Below, piece after piece: positions 23,173-35,603 of a stretch of DNA of 64,000 nt (position 1 is its first letter; each line of letters starts with the position of its first letter). The notes under the pieces are model-generated. The model had not been told where the DNA came from. It searched no databases and saw only the letters and a list, made by a program, of their open reading frames with translations. This stretch comes from Cinclus cinclus. Its lineage: Eukaryota; Chordata; Aves; Passeriformes; Cinclidae. The DNA lies in assembly GCF_963662255.1 (NCBI RefSeq), contig NC_085060.1, positions 13,921,925 through 13,985,924 of the forward strand, written 5' to 3'. The translations under genes were made by a program, and so were the position numbers.

Positions 23173-23543
23173 TTCTGTCTCCAGGGTGGCACCTGTTGGA
23201 GCTGCTGCTGGCAGTGGTCTCACTTGCCTTGTCCTACTTTTGCCAAGGAGTGACACCCATCCAGACTGGGGACCTGCCCCAGATTGCAGCTCCCACAGAA
23301 GAATCACCCCTGGCAGGGATTTCCTCCAAGTTCTAAAAATAATTTTAAAAAAACCCAAGCAACACAGCAAGCCCAGCATCACTGGCATCTCCTTGGCGAG
23401 GTGGGGAGGTTTAACATCAGTGTGTGTTTTATGGATTGAGAACTCCAGACAGCTGGAAAAATACTTAACGTTCCTGTTTGACATGTTCCAGCCTGGCTTG
23501 GAGGGAGCAGATCCAGCAAGTGAGCTCTGCCAAGACAGGGAAT

Positions 23544-23655
23544 CACAGGTATTTCACTGGAGAGGGAGAGCTGAAGCTGGGAATGCAGGTTTTTAACTGG
23601 AGAGGGAGAGCTTGAACAGGGAACTGCAGGTATTTCACTGGGGAAGGGGAATTGG
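23544..23655. repeat. 41-bp tandem repeat, about 2.7 copies
   Basis: Units start near 23544, 23585 and 23626, each opening with CAGGTATTTCACTGGAGAGG or a close variant and continuing GAGAGCTGAAGCTGGGAA. The third is incomplete. It lies about 0.9 kb before another minisatellite with a different unit. Confidence 0.88.
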
Positions 23656-24531
23656 ACCCTTTTGCACACAAATCTCTGAGGTTTCTGAACACAGTGGAAT
23701 CACAGGCAGGATCTGGCTCAGCATTAAGGAAGAGTTAAACCCAGTGCTTTGTGATTAGGGTACGGCACAGGCAGCAGGAAATACCTGGATTTAAGGGGAC
23801 ACCTGGGTTAAAGGACAAGAATGAGGGTGAGTGTGCAGTGTCCATGCCCTGTCTGTCTTTCCAGCTCATGGGATGGATCCCATCATGGGATGCACCAAGG
23901 CTCCTGGCACCACCCTCCAGGAGAATCCATCCTGGTTCTTCCCAGGACTCCCAGTCTCAGCCCAAACCCCTCCATCCAGTGCAGAGCAGGACATCCCACC
24001 TGGAAAAAGACACCGATGGCTCACAGGCTGCTCAGCCCACTCCTCCTCACAGCCCAGGGGTTGGCAGAGCCAGACTTATTTTTCCCAGCCTAAATGAGGA
24101 GCGGGGTAACCCTAAGGTGACCTCAGATGCCTGAGGTGACCTATTCACCCAGAGCCCAGAGCTCCACAGACACCCCGGAGCCAGGGATGGTGGGGCAGGA
24201 TTAGGAGCCAGAACATCCCAAAATATCCTTGTTGGGCCTCCCGCACGGTGTCACCATTGCTGCAGGGCTCAGCTGGGGGACAGCTGTGAGGGCAGAACAG
24301 GATGACTTTCAGTTGGGTGGGTCTGAGCATCAGCCAGCTCCCACTTGAAATGTAAAATTTGGGACAGATCAGGCACCGTGGAAATGGCTTTGTTAGTCTG
24401 ATCCAGTGTCTAGATCCCATTTGGAGTGAGGAGGAGGGTGGGGGGACATTGGAGTGCAAGGCACCTTCTCATCTCCGTGCACATGTAAGTGATTTATGGT
24501 TCTACAGGTGATGCCCAATGCAGGACAGCAG
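23656..24531. other. Unique sequence, no gene seen
   Basis: No recognised element. Around 24115-24142 AGGTGACCTCAG and CTGAGGTGACCT form a short imperfect palindrome containing two TGACCT nuclear-receptor-type half sites, probably by chance. Confidence 0.5.
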
Positions 24532-24648
24532 GGAATCCTGGGACAGGAAGGATTCCAGGACAGGAAGGATCCCAGGACAGGAGGAATCCTGAGACAGGAG
24601 GGATCCTAGGGCAGGAAGGATCCCAGGACAGGAAGGATCCCAGAACAG
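24532..24648. repeat. 17-bp minisatellite, seven copies
   Basis: Seven head-to-tail units of exactly 17 bp, consensus AGGATCCCAGGACAGGA, starting at 24532 and every 17 bases after; the last is two bases short. Differences lie mainly in the ATCCCA portion. The unit carries a BamHI-type GGATCC core. Confidence 0.95.
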
Positions 24649-24843
24649 CTGAGCACAGGCTTTGGGCAGAAGAGTTTGGGCAGTTCCCCACCTCTCTTTT
24701 GGGTGACAGATCCACTATGGTGGCATCTCAGCTGCTCCTCCCACTGTTTCCTGGGAGTCAGGCTTGGGAATTAATCCAGCTGGGAATCATCCTGGTGAGA
24801 AAAAACAAAGGTTGATGTGGTCTGACCTTGAAGAAGGTTTGAT

Positions 24844-25022
24844 GAGAGTGGGGAGGCCCTGGCACAGGTTGCCCAGAGAAGCTGTGGCTGCCCCATCCCT
24901 GGAAGTGTCCGAGGCCTGGTTGGATGGGGCTTGTAGCAACCTGGGATAGGAGAAGGGGAGCGGATTGGGATGAACTTTAAAGCCACTTCCAACCTAAATG
25001 ATCTTGTGATTCCATGACTCTG
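24844..25022 (+). mobile_element. CR1 LINE 3' fragment, group 1, sense
   Basis: Blocks A and B are perfect, C has one change (GTCCGAGG), and D reads TTGTAGCAACCTGGGATAGG. Block E is missing: the sequence jumps from GGATAGGAGAAGG to GGATTGGGATGAAC, so an internal deletion of about 20 bp is likely. F and tail follow (CTTGTGATTCCATGACTCTG). Confidence 0.93.
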
Positions 25023-27358
25023 TTCTGTCAGTCAGTGCCTGACCCAGCTTTGTCTGCTCAGATTCTGCTGCTGCTGTAGGGAGGAGGGGAGAAGGGCTGG
25101 GAGATGGAATAAGTGGGATCACCACTTCCCGCAAGGAGTGATGTCAGCCCTGTGTGAACTCAGATTCCAGCTCTGGCTCCTGCCCCGGGCAGCATTTCCT
25201 CAGCTTTGCATGGAGATGGAGGTGACCTGGTGAACTTGGGATGTCCCACAGCCTCCAGCCCAACGCCCTCATGCCTGTCCCTGTCACCAGCCCTGCAAGA
25301 ACACAGCACGTGGAGAGGGAACACGAGGCTGGAATTTGTTACCATATCAAACAACGTTCCTTGAGCAGCAGCACGGGGTAAATCAAGAGATGGATAAAAG
25401 GCACAAAGCGCCTGCAAAGCCTGGTTTAAAATAACCCTTGAAGTAGGAAGCAGCAGCATGAATCATGGTGCATCGCAAACAAGGATGGGATGTGTTTAAT
25501 TTCCAGTTTATGAAGGCAGTTTTATTTATTTATGATTCTGCTCCAGTGTTTAGCTTATACACAAAGTCATGACTCACTGCTGAAGGAGCTCCAAGTCCTC
25601 CTTGGAACAGCACATTTCCTCCTTGAGGAAATGACACAAACCCATTCTGTCCCATCAGCTGAGCAGCACAGGAGGAAGGAGCAGGAGGCATCAGGAGAAT
25701 TCCCCACCACCAAACATGCTCGTGGGATCCACCTTCCTGTGGGTAGGAAACTCCTGTGGGTAGGAAACTCCGCAGTTGTTCACTGACTGTGCTGGGAAGA
25801 GTGTGTCAGCAGCAGAGCTGGGCTTCAAGGCTGCAGAGCTGCCCCATGACACACCAACAGCTGTGCCACCAGCAGGGCACAACAGGGGTTTTGGGGCGAG
25901 GCAGCCTGGTTTTGCTGGAGTGGATCAAATCTGCAAGCTTTGGATACAGGGACCATCCATCCTTCTTGGCTCGGTGGGAGTGGGAAGTGCCTCATCACTT
26001 CCCCATGCTATAGTTTGTACAAAGCTCATGCTCTTTGCTGCCCTGTGGCCTCAGAGCGTTCCTTGTCTTCCCAATTTGCAACAATTAATCCCATTATTTC
26101 CCTGCTAATTAAACGTCTCCCTTTAGAAAAATGATATTTTAATGAAAATGAATGAGGTCATGGCATGAAATGATCCTTCCCCTGCTCCATGCCATGGATC
26201 CAGAGTATATCCCAGCAATGTGATCCACTGAGCCCACTTTTCCCAGCCTCGTTCCCACTTCTTTTACCACTCTGGCTGTTCTGGGAGCACATCCTGCTCA
26301 CAGGTCCTGTGCAGTGTCAGGGATCTGTTTCCATGGGTCTGGATGTGTTCCTGAGGATGTTCAACTTCCACTATGCACTTCCAGCCCTCTGCTGAGCAGG
26401 AGAGGCTGTGGCTGCTGGCAGGGATGAGGGTGGACTTGGAGAGGCTGGAGAAGGGCTGGGATAAAGCAGCAGAGCCCAGGAATTCCTGAGGCTGCAGAGC
26501 TGACCTTCCTTTCCCAGGGACTGAACCATCAGGAGCTGCTTAAGGCACAGGGTGACCCGGGGACAACACAGAGCCCAGGTGGGAGTAGGACATGGAAGGA
26601 AAGACATGGAAGCGAGGACATCACAGTGAGGACGCGGCAGTGGCGACATCACAGCCAGGACCGCTAAACAAACACCGCTTTTCCTTTCTTTTTCCCAAAA
26701 GCGAGGCAATGGAGCCAGCAGCACCACCATCCCTCACAGGAGCACCCAGGACATCCCCAGCCCGGTCACTTCCCGGCCCGGTGGCCCCGAGCCTCTGGCT
26801 GGGGGGGGTGGGAGGGAGCCACGACAGCCACGGAGGGAGCGCAGTCAGCCGCTATTTACAGCCCATTATCTCAGCCCCGCTGCAGCTTCCCGGTAATTCC
26901 CTGAATTAGCTGGCGCGCTTTGTTCGGGAGTGTTTTTGTCAGATATCTAGGACTACAGGGAAGGGGGGTGGGACCCAGGTGGGGGGAGCGACAGGCAGCG
27001 CTGAGTGTTTACAAGTTCCCAAGCAGGAACTACAAGGCTAATTAATTTCTCATTAAGGAAGAAGTCGAAGGATAAAGAAGCATAAAGCTCGAGCTTTGGG
27101 AGATGCTGAGGATCCAAAGACACGCACACACATCCCTCCCTTTTATCCCTGGGAATAAGGTCCTGTTCATAACCCAAACACCTCGTTTCCTGCTCTTCCC
27201 TTTATCCCCAACATTCCTCTTCCCAGAGAGTCGGAATTACCCCAGCCCCACATTTCACACAAATACAGGGGATTCTTTTTTTGGAAAATGCACAGAATTT
27301 CAGTGTTACAAGGTGACAGCAGATGAGATCTTATCCCAGAATTCCCAGAATGGATTCA
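25023..27358. other. Unique sequence with AT-rich islands
   Basis: No gene recognised. TAAT-rich complex patches occur at about 25495-25560, 26080-26165 (CAATTAATCCC, GCTAATTAAACG, TTTTAATGAAAATG) and 26860-27090 (GGTAATTCCCTGAATTAGC, GCTAATTAATTTCTCATTAAGG). They look like candidate conserved elements. GC-rich sequence lies between them. Confidence 0.35.
25735..25771. repeat. Perfect 17-bp tandem duplication
   Basis: TCCTGTGGGTAGGAAAC occurs twice in a row (25735-25751 and 25752-25768), followed by TCC. The identity suggests a recent slippage event. Confidence 0.95.
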
Positions 27359-27500
27359 CATCCCTGGAAGTGTCCAAGGCCAGGTTGAGAAGAGCTTGGA
27401 GCACCGTGGGATAGTGGAAGGTGTCCCTGCCCATGGCAGGGGTTGGACACGGTGAGCTTTAAGGTCCCTCCCAACTCAAACAATTCAATGTTTCTATGAT
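27359..27500 (+). mobile_element. CR1 LINE 3' fragment, group 1, sense, short
   Basis: Retains only block C onward: ATCCCTGGAAGTGTCCAAGG, D as GGAGCACCGTGGGATAGTGG, E perfect, F as TTAAGGTCCCTCCCAACTC, and a tail ending TTTCTATGAT. About 140 bp. Confidence 0.95.
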
Positions 27501-30417
27501 CCACATTTTGGGCACCGCTGGAGCTGCATCCCTGCTGCCAGCTGTGAAATGGGGTCCCAGGAGAGGAAAATAAAACAGGGTTTGCTGCTCCCCCACTACA
27601 GAGAGCTAGGGAGCAGCTCAGCACTCTTCTCAGATGGTGCCAATTCTGTAAAATCAGGAGAAAGAAGAGCTCCAGGATCTTCCCATGACTTCCAGGAAAG
27701 TTGCCTGCTCAGATTTCCTTGAGAGCTGTGCTGGCTCCAGGACAGTTTCCTTCAGTAAACAAGGGGATCTTGAAGGGCAAACCAGGTGGGAAAGACCTGA
27801 GAAGAAGCAGGTACATCCTCATTGCTTGGCAGGTATTGGGTACTAAAACAGCCCCCAGGGGTCTGGAAGTTGGATCCCATTTTAGCTGAGATAATCTCCG
27901 GTCCTCATGGGAAGATCCAAGCCCAGGGTGAGCTCCCAGGAGCAGGCAGAGCTATATCCCCTCTGCTGGCCGTGGGACAAGGCCAGGTCACCATGAGCAG
28001 CCTCCAAAGCTGGTGACAGGAATGGGTCACCCAGCAGGCACTGACCCCAAAACCCAGCCCAATACTACCACTCCATCTTGTCCAGGGGAAAAAAAAACCC
28101 CTCTTTTTCAAAGATTTGTTTGGCCCTGCTATTGCAAACCCTCCATGAGCCCCCAGCTCCTGTGCTGTGGCTGGATGCTGCCACAGGCACTTCCACCAAG
28201 CATCTTTCTCCTGGATGGGATTTGCTCCAGGCCATCGATTTTAAATCCTGGGGAAATTGGCCCATTTGCTGTGTTCACAGAGTGTGCATTTTATAGGATA
28301 CCTGGTCTCAAAGCCATTAACCAAGCAAACATTACATTTTATAATCAAATAACAAACCAGAAAATAATGGAGATGCGTTTCCTACCTGTACTGCTTGGAA
28401 TGCACCAGTGAAAGGGGTGATTCCTCAGAGTGAAGAGGAGCTGGAGACGGGAGGGTTTTCCTGGAATGAGGGAGCTTCTCATACATGACCTTCTCCTTCC
28501 CGGATGTCTGGTGGGGAGGAATATCCATCAGCAGGGCCAGGGGGTGCTACCAGCCCGGGGCAGAGGGAAGGACTGCGGAGCTTTCCCCTTCCCACTGCCC
28601 CCAAAACTCATGAGTGCTTGTGCAGAATTCATGAAATTTTCTCCTTTCTGCTTTACAGGAGTATTTAATTTTTTTCCCCCCAGCTTGGAATTCAGTTAGC
28701 AGCCGTTTTCCTGCAGAAAGTGCAGGAATTGGCTGGCGTTGGAGGGGTGCAGCCCTTTCGCGCTCCCCCAAGGTGCTGGGGGAAATCCCACAGTTCATTT
28801 TTCCTGGCTGCAGAATGCCTTTTCCTTTGCATTCTTCAGCTCGCAGGTACTTCATCACCACGTTTCCTATTCACATGTCTGGTCATTTCACTTGTGTCAG
28901 GGCTCCTTAACTAGGAAATATCAAGATGTTTTCACCCTGGAAAGCTGGGAAGCATGTAATTAGCCACCCAGGTAATAAATTACCTGTGCTGGCGACAGCC
29001 CACTGGGGAAACCTTTATTCTCCATCTCATCCTATTATGCTGAGCCAATTTAGCACATCTGTAGTTGTTTTAAAATAGTCATTTCAATGGACTCTGAGAA
29101 AAGAGAGTTATTAACAACTTAGCTGCCAGAAGAAAAATGGGAGGGACAGCAGCTGCCATGGAGGGAGAAATTTGGCCCTGGCTGGAGGACAAATCCTGCT
29201 GTGCCTCCAGCCCCCTTCTTGGGCCACAACATGGACAAAGCTCCGTGATCCCCCTCAACCTTCCTGGAGCTCCCAGACGAGAAGGGGCTGGGAATGTTTG
29301 GCCATGGATGTGGGAGAGGAGTGGGGGATTTGGGCTCCTTCAGCCACGCCATTACTGAGGAGCTCCGTGTCCCACACCCTGCCCTGCTTCTCCCAGCACA
29401 GCACAGCACAGCACAGCAGTGACATTCAGCTGGGGAGGTTCCCAGATGTCCCCAGCTGGCAGAGCTGTCCCCTGTGGTTGTTAACCCATGGTCCCCAGCT
29501 GCAGGGCCCCAGGGCTCTGCTTCTTTGGGAAATCCATCCAAGCCTGGCTGGGAGGCTCCACAGGTGAGAGCTGGGGGTGGGCAGCTGAGTCTAAGTGCAG
29601 AGCGCCACAGGTGTTTGGGCTTGGAAGGAGGGAACAGCTCCAGCCTGGAGGGAGAACAGAGAATTGATACCTTGTGTTCACAAACCCAGCCAGCTCCTGG
29701 CTCCCATGCTGCAGAGCTGCGTTCCCCGTGCAGCCGCCTGGGTCGGTGTTTGGGAAGGGAACACACTCCTGAAGCTCATATGGAATGGCCTCGGACATGC
29801 AGGGGCTGGAATGCGTCCATCAGAGCCAGCGTGTGCTCGGACAGGCCCTGGGTCACCCCCAGCCCACCCCAGGAATCACTGGATGAACCCCTCGAGGCAC
29901 GGCTGCTTTGTTCCGCAGAGCACAGGCTCCCGGCATGGATGCCAAGGGAAAACCAGGAGTTCTGGGCTTTGGAACAACCCCTGAGTGGATGAAACTGCTC
30001 ATTTCAGCCTTTGCTCCTCATTCTCTTCCCCATCCATCATCACAGCCCTGTTGGACACCCTCCATCCCTGCTGCAATGGCCGGGACTCTCTGGGGAGCTG
30101 AGCATTAACTCTGTGCCTCGGGCAGGAGTGAGTTCCTGCTGGGGAACCTCCCCATCCCTCCTCCAGGCTCCATTTCATTCCCTCCCCATGCTGCTCTGGG
30201 ATATTTCCCGGCTGTAGTTGGATGAGAGGGATCACACATCATTTTTAAGCTGAGCCTAAGTGACAGAAGAGCCCTGAGCCACACTTAGAATCCCAGGCAG
30301 ATGTTCCTGGGACATCAGCACCCTCCCTGCACCTCCATCAGGGAACAACTCAGGTTTTCCCAAGCACCTTTCCTTGGCTCTGAGCCCCTTCTATCCATGC
30401 ACAGCTGAGTTTCCTTG
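27501..30417. other. Unique sequence, no gene seen
   Basis: Nearly 3 kb without a recognised exon or repeat family. A complex AT-leaning patch at about 28935-29125 (ATGTAATTAGCC, GGTAATAAATTACC, CAATTTAGCAC, TTATTAACAAC) is a candidate conserved element. A second lies at about 28290-28385. A 215-codon minus frame (29119-29766) shows nothing recognisable. Confidence 0.4.
29394..29419. repeat. (CAGCA)n microsatellite
   Basis: Five perfect copies of a CAGCA pentamer plus one base. Confidence 0.92.
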
Positions 30418-30498
30418 TCACAGAATCCTGATTTGGGATGGGAGGGACCTTAAAGATCATCTCATTCCTGCTCCCCTCTATGGACGGGGAACAATTGT
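30418..30498 (-). mobile_element. CR1 LINE 3' end fragment, antisense, very short
   Basis: Reads TCACAGAATCCTGATTTGGG, then GGGAGGGACCTTAAAGATCA and CTCATTCCTGCTCCCCTCTATGGACGGGGA, the complement of the tail, F and E. Similarity fades at about 30498. It is too short to assign to a group with certainty. Confidence 0.8.
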
Positions 30499-33400
30499 CC
30501 TCCAAAGAATCACCTTGTCCTCCTGAGGAAGGTGTCTGCATCCATCTCCCTTCGGAACAGGCTCCCCCTGAGCTGTGCCTGTCCAGATCCTGCGATTTTC
30601 TCACCGCTGGGATGAGCTGGGTGTGGGGACACCACCATCATGGCAGGGGGACACGGGGCTGTCCCAGACAGAGCCCCCAGCAGTGCCTGTGTCCTCCTCA
30701 GCACAGGGGCTGCTCCAACTTTTCCAGAGCCCACAGAGCTCCAGGTCTGGCTTTGGGCTGTTCCAGATACTGGAAAATCAGGTCTGGCAGAGGGAGCCCT
30801 GCCTGCCTGCCTCCACACTGGGAGCACTGGGAAACCTCCCGGAGTCCCCCCCACCTCCCTGCCCTGCCATGGCTCCCATCCGGAGAGCTCCTGCTCCATG
30901 GCCCTTTTCCAGAGGGACAGTTAATCCTGGCCTGACTCCTCTCAACAAAGAACAAAACCCACATGAAAGAGATTATTTTTCCAATTTCCTTCCCTGTCTG
31001 GTAGCCTGGAGAGCACATCCACTTGGAACAAAGCACCCTGGCATTTCCCCTGCTATCACCTAACCCTGGCTGCTGATCTGCCTGGGATGGAGGCAGGAAT
31101 GTGGCCTGGACCAGCACTACTGCTTCCAAATAAATGGGATATCAGGGCAGGCCAGGTTCTGAACTTGGGGCATCCAACAAAAGCCACATATTTTGGGTTT
31201 TTTTCTTAGCATCTTTTAGTAAAACATGAATAAAAAGGATTTAGGAACTATTCCACTGGAGCCCCTTCCAGAGCTGGCCCAGCCTGGCCCCTGCTGCATT
31301 GCTTTTATGCAGAGATCCCTCATATCCCTGGAAATCAGCTCATCTCCACATGTAGCCTGAACATGAACTGGTTCCTGGCTTGCTGGGACAGTGGGGCTTA
31401 GGGACAGCTGGGAGGTGCTGAGGCCCAGCAGCAGATTTGCCTAAAAAAGGCAGAGAAAAGAACCAGGGAGGAAGCTGCTCCCTGCAGTTTTATTTTTCTT
31501 TTCTTATTCCTTATTTACACAGGTTGTTCCAGCTCCTCACTCGTATTTTTTACCCTTTGCAAATGGAAAAGAGCAGCAGGTTCCAAAGCCTTGACCCTGA
31601 GTGACTCCCTCCAAAATCCTTCTGAAACCACTCAGCAGGTCTATGTCCAGTCAATCAGCTCCTGGAAAAGCAGGTCACACCCCAACACCTACACTTGGTG
31701 TTCCAAAGGTTTTTTTCCATCCCTTTGGAGGCCAGCAGCGGCTCTGTCCCATGGAATGTCCCATTCTGTCCCAGGGAACTCGCGGTGCCTGGAGGCTCCA
31801 GGTGTGGAGGCACCGGTTCCCAAGGTGCCCATTCCACAGGCTGGTGCTCCCCCTCTCCCCTCTGGCCAGATGGCTCCTGGCAGCAGCTTCTTGTCACATC
31901 CGCAGCTCTGGAATTGCTCCGCGCATCCTCTGCCTTCTGGTTTTGTCAAACGGATCATTGACCCCACTTTCCCTCATTGTCTTTGATTATCCGACACAAT
32001 CCCTTTCACTGCCTCGAGGAGTTCCCAGGGGGATCCCACCCCTTCCATGCATAAACCAACACAAACATCCGTGGTTTTCAGCAGGCTGGATCCAACCCCT
32101 GTGATGAATCATTCCTCTGTGTCCATGTCTCACCGAAGGACGGGGAGAGGGGAATGGTTGTGGGATTTGTCAAATGTGGATTCAGGAAAACAGGGGAAAA
32201 AAACCCCTTGACTCAAACATTAGTTGGGAAATCAAATTATTCCCCACTTCATCTGTATTATTTAGGCTTAATTGTATTACTGGGGCTGTAATCCAGGGGA
32301 AACACAATTATTGGAAGAGATTGCAAGGATGGCATTTTTGGGAGGGCAGGAAGGAAGGGCTGGTGGGGGTGAGGAGGGGGCTGGAGCTGCCTGGTGTGCT
32401 GGGACAAAGCCTTTCCAGCTTCTGCTTCTGCAGGGATTCCAGTTCAGATCCCAACTGAGACTGCAGCTGCTGGGAGCTGCAGACTGTCCCCAGACCCCAG
32501 ATTTTGTTGGATATTCCGGGTGACTTGGAGACCGCCAAGCACCTGAGAGAGGACTGGCTTTGTTTTCCTCATCTATCAAATCCCTCTCTTGCCGTGCCAG
32601 GAAACATCCTGCTCTTCACAGCATGCCAAGGATTGAGGGACGTGTTGGTGTCTCTTCCATGGGCAGTTATTGAACCTTCCATGGATTTTACCATCCTAAA
32701 GAGCCTCACAAAACCTCTGTCTGCACAGCCAGGGCACATTCTCCATTCCCTACACTGCTGGTTCCTGCTCCTCCTGTTGGACCCCACCTGCCAAGGAACA
32801 CTGGAAAAGAATTCTGATCCTGGGACACGATGTTTGTGACAGCACCTGCAAGAGGCTGCTGAAGTCAGAGGAGAATTTCCTGCTTGGAAGTTTAAAGACA
32901 AGAAAGAATAATTAAAGACCCTTCTGCAATGTCATTAAATATAAATACAAATGGTGTTAATATCTCTGGGTACTACAGAGCATTCCCAAGCACCCTCTAA
33001 TTGTCTAATTAAATCACTGAGGGCTCAGGTTAGTGACAGCAAAATCCTTAATGGGGCCTTGCTGGGACGTTTAGAGAAGGCTCTGTGCGAGGGGGTTGTT
33101 TACCTAATTAATCCCCAAGGTCACAGCCTCAGCTCCTGAGCCAGGTAATGCAATTTAGGTCCCTTGCATTTTGTCAGGCTGGCTCAGCCCTGCTTTACAC
33201 CCGGGCTGTGCCAGGGGAGGGAAGGGATCCTCATGGAGCAGGGAGACCCTCATCCTTCTCCAGGCTCTGCTGTCCTTCAGTGGGGTGCTCTGGAAGAAAA
33301 TGGGGTGAACAGCACTCAGAGAGATTGGGACAGAGGACCTGAGCCTGAAGGGGGGCTGAGGAATCACAGACCCGACTCAGGAACTGTCACCTCCTGCAAG

Positions 33401-34370
33401 GACAGAGCTCACTGTGCTGTACTGCTCTTTGTGGGACTGTGGGATGGGATCCATGGATGCATGGATGGATGAAGAATTATGTTCAGCAGGACATCTGAGA
33501 GCAGGAGCAGAGATTTTCTTTCTCAATGAGCTGCAGAGGTCAAACACCTTCCTGCCCTCATCCCTCCCAGGGGCTGAGCAGAGCTCCAGAGAGCACAGAA
33601 CTGGAATGGGACACCTGGGGAGCAGAAGGAGGAAGAGGAAGAGGAGACCCCCTCTCTGCTTCCCTGTCTGCAGGCAGGGAAAGGCTGGACACAGCTGCTG
33701 CCATGCCCTGACTGCTCCAGGGGCAAGGGGACCTATAAAGGCCATCCAGGAGCAGAGGGCAGGGAACATCCAAAAGCAGCTCCCTGCCCTGCTTTGCAGC
33801 ATCCCAGCTCCTGTGCTGCTGCTCCCAAAACCCCTGTCACCAGATGAAGGGAGCCTCTGATGCCACTCATCCCAAACTAATCCCAAAAAAAGAGGCAAGT
33901 CTTCTTTTCCCCCCTCCCTTTGAAATGATGATTCAACCCCCCCTATTTCCAGCGTTGGCTCAGCCAGCGCTGATGGCTTTGGATAGGAACGGCTCGGTCG
34001 GAATTCCTGGGCAGGCTGTCAAGTTGTCACAGCTCATCCGTGTGCAGCCAGGGGCTGGTGCTCCATTGTCCACAAATCGGGACCAGATGTGGATGTCCCG
34101 ACAGCCACGGGCTCCCGCAGCCGCTGGGAGAACGGAGCAGCCCAACGCCCCCAGCGGCTCCTCCCCACCCCGCTTCCACAATGGAATATGCAAAATGGGA
34201 ACAACAACGAGCATGGGATGAATAAAGATGTGCAGCTGGGTAAATAATCACGCGTTCCCTGCACTGCCAGACTTGACCCCCTGTCCCCAAATCGGGCAGG
34301 TGACTCTGCTGGGAAATCTGCCCCTGGAGAGGGGAAGGGGAACTCCTTCCTTAACATGCCCAAGGTAGAG
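30499..34370. other. Long unique stretch, no gene seen
   Basis: Almost 4 kb with no CR1 copy. No exon is recognised, although several frames of 110 to 173 codons exist in mixed orientations. An island at about 32220-32330 (TCAAATTATTCC, GCTTAATTGTATTAC, CACAATTATTGG) and a stronger one at 32895-33150 are candidate regulatory sequences. A short GGAT/GCAT run lies near 33447-33473. Confidence 0.4.
32895..33150. other. AT-rich island, possible conserved non-coding element
   Basis: Dense TAAT-type cores in non-repetitive sequence: GAATAATTAAAG, CTCTAATTGTCTAATTAAATC, CCTTAATGGGG, ACCTAATTAATCCCC, with GTTTACC (forkhead-like) between them. It is one of the most enhancer-like stretches by composition. 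Conservation is unknown. Confidence 0.32.
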
Positions 34371-34630
34371 GGCATTAATGGCAGGAAGGAGGGTGGTTTA
34401 CATGGGATATTGGGAAGAAATCCTTCTCTAGAAGGGTGGGGAGGCCCTGGCACAAGTTGTCCAGAGAAGCTGTGGCTGCCCTAGCCCTGGAAGTGTCCAA
34501 GTCTAGGTTGGATGGGGCTTGGAGCAAGCTCCTTCGGATAGCAAGAGATGTCCCTGCCCATGACAGGTGATCGAGGTGATCTTGAAGATCCCTTCCAACC
34601 CAAACCATCCTAGAATTCTATAATTCTATC
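34371..34630 (+). mobile_element. CR1 LINE 3' fragment, group 1, sense
   Basis: Starts upstream at GGCATTAATGGCAGGAAGG and CATGGGATATTGGGAAGAAA. Then A (one change), B perfect, C as CTGGAAGTGTCCAAGTCT, D with an altered middle (GGAGCAAGCTCCTTCGGATAG), E with CATGACAGG, F and a tail of two TTCTATAATTCTAT-like repeats. About 260 bp. Confidence 0.95.
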
Positions 34631-35603
34631 ACTTCCAGCGCACAGCACTAAATCCAGCCCCATCCTAGCCCTGCCTGAATCCTGGCTGTGGCTACAAGAG
34701 GTGGAACACACCAGCCTGGCCCAGTGCTGGTGGCCTCACTGCGGAGAAGCCACTCCAGGCCCCTGCAGCCCTTCTAGGACATCTCTAAGGTGACCAGTTC
34801 TAACCTCTGGCCCCATCCCATGTAAGTCACTGAGCCTGAATTCATCCCCATCTGAAAGGAATTCAGCCATGCTTTTGGGAGCTGTGTCTTCATTTTCACA
34901 GTCAGGGGTATGTAATCCCCTCTGACATTCCTGGGTTTTCTGCTTTATTTCTATTTTCACCATTGGAAATGAGTGAAATTTTGCTCCACCAAAATCGACA
35001 GCAATTTAAACATTCCACTTGCAAGGAGGGGGCTGGCCTTGAAACACTTCCCTGGGATCCTTTACCGGGATGCAGAGAGTGGGGAACAGATTTCCGCTGA
35101 TATTTGTTGCTTTTCAAACAGAAGCAAATGTTTATAACCAGGCTGTAAACTACACTAATGGGGGGCAGATGCATTACAGGAGCCGTGTTTGGAGGCAAAG
35201 GAAAAGGAAAAGCCCTGGCTTTGCTTGGAAGCCAAATTTGGAAGTTTGGCTCCAGCTTCCGATGCACTTGCTGAACCTCGGCCACATCCCACACATTTAT
35301 AAAATCACCCATGCAGGGAGTCAGAACTGACAGAAATTCACAGGCATTGAGTCACTCTTCCACGGAATTTCATTTGTGTCTGCTCCCACATTTATGGAAT
35401 TTCACACACTCAGGGGTGAAGTTCCCGGCAGCTCCAAGTCCACTGCACACCTCTCCAACATTCAACTTCAGGAATTGCCTCCATGCAATGGGACACACAT
35501 TTAGTCCTGCCTCCCCCAAACAGGATCAGAACCTGCAGGGAGATGGTAAAACCTCACTGAAATCCCCTGGATATCAGGATATGGATGCAATTCTCCATGG
35601 ATT
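34631..35603. other. Unique sequence with a possible conserved patch
   Basis: No gene recognised. About 35085-35290 is complex and AT-leaning (GCTGATATTTGTTGC, GCAAATGTTTATAACC, GCCAAATTTGG) and may be a conserved element. The remainder is ordinary. Confidence 0.4.

Noticed and set aside
24115..24142. Imperfect palindrome with TGACCT nuclear-receptor half sites
   Set aside because: Spacing and orientation do not match a standard response element, and such words are frequent in this sequence.
33447..33473. Short GGAT/GCAT run
   Set aside because: Too short and irregular to list as a separate microsatellite.
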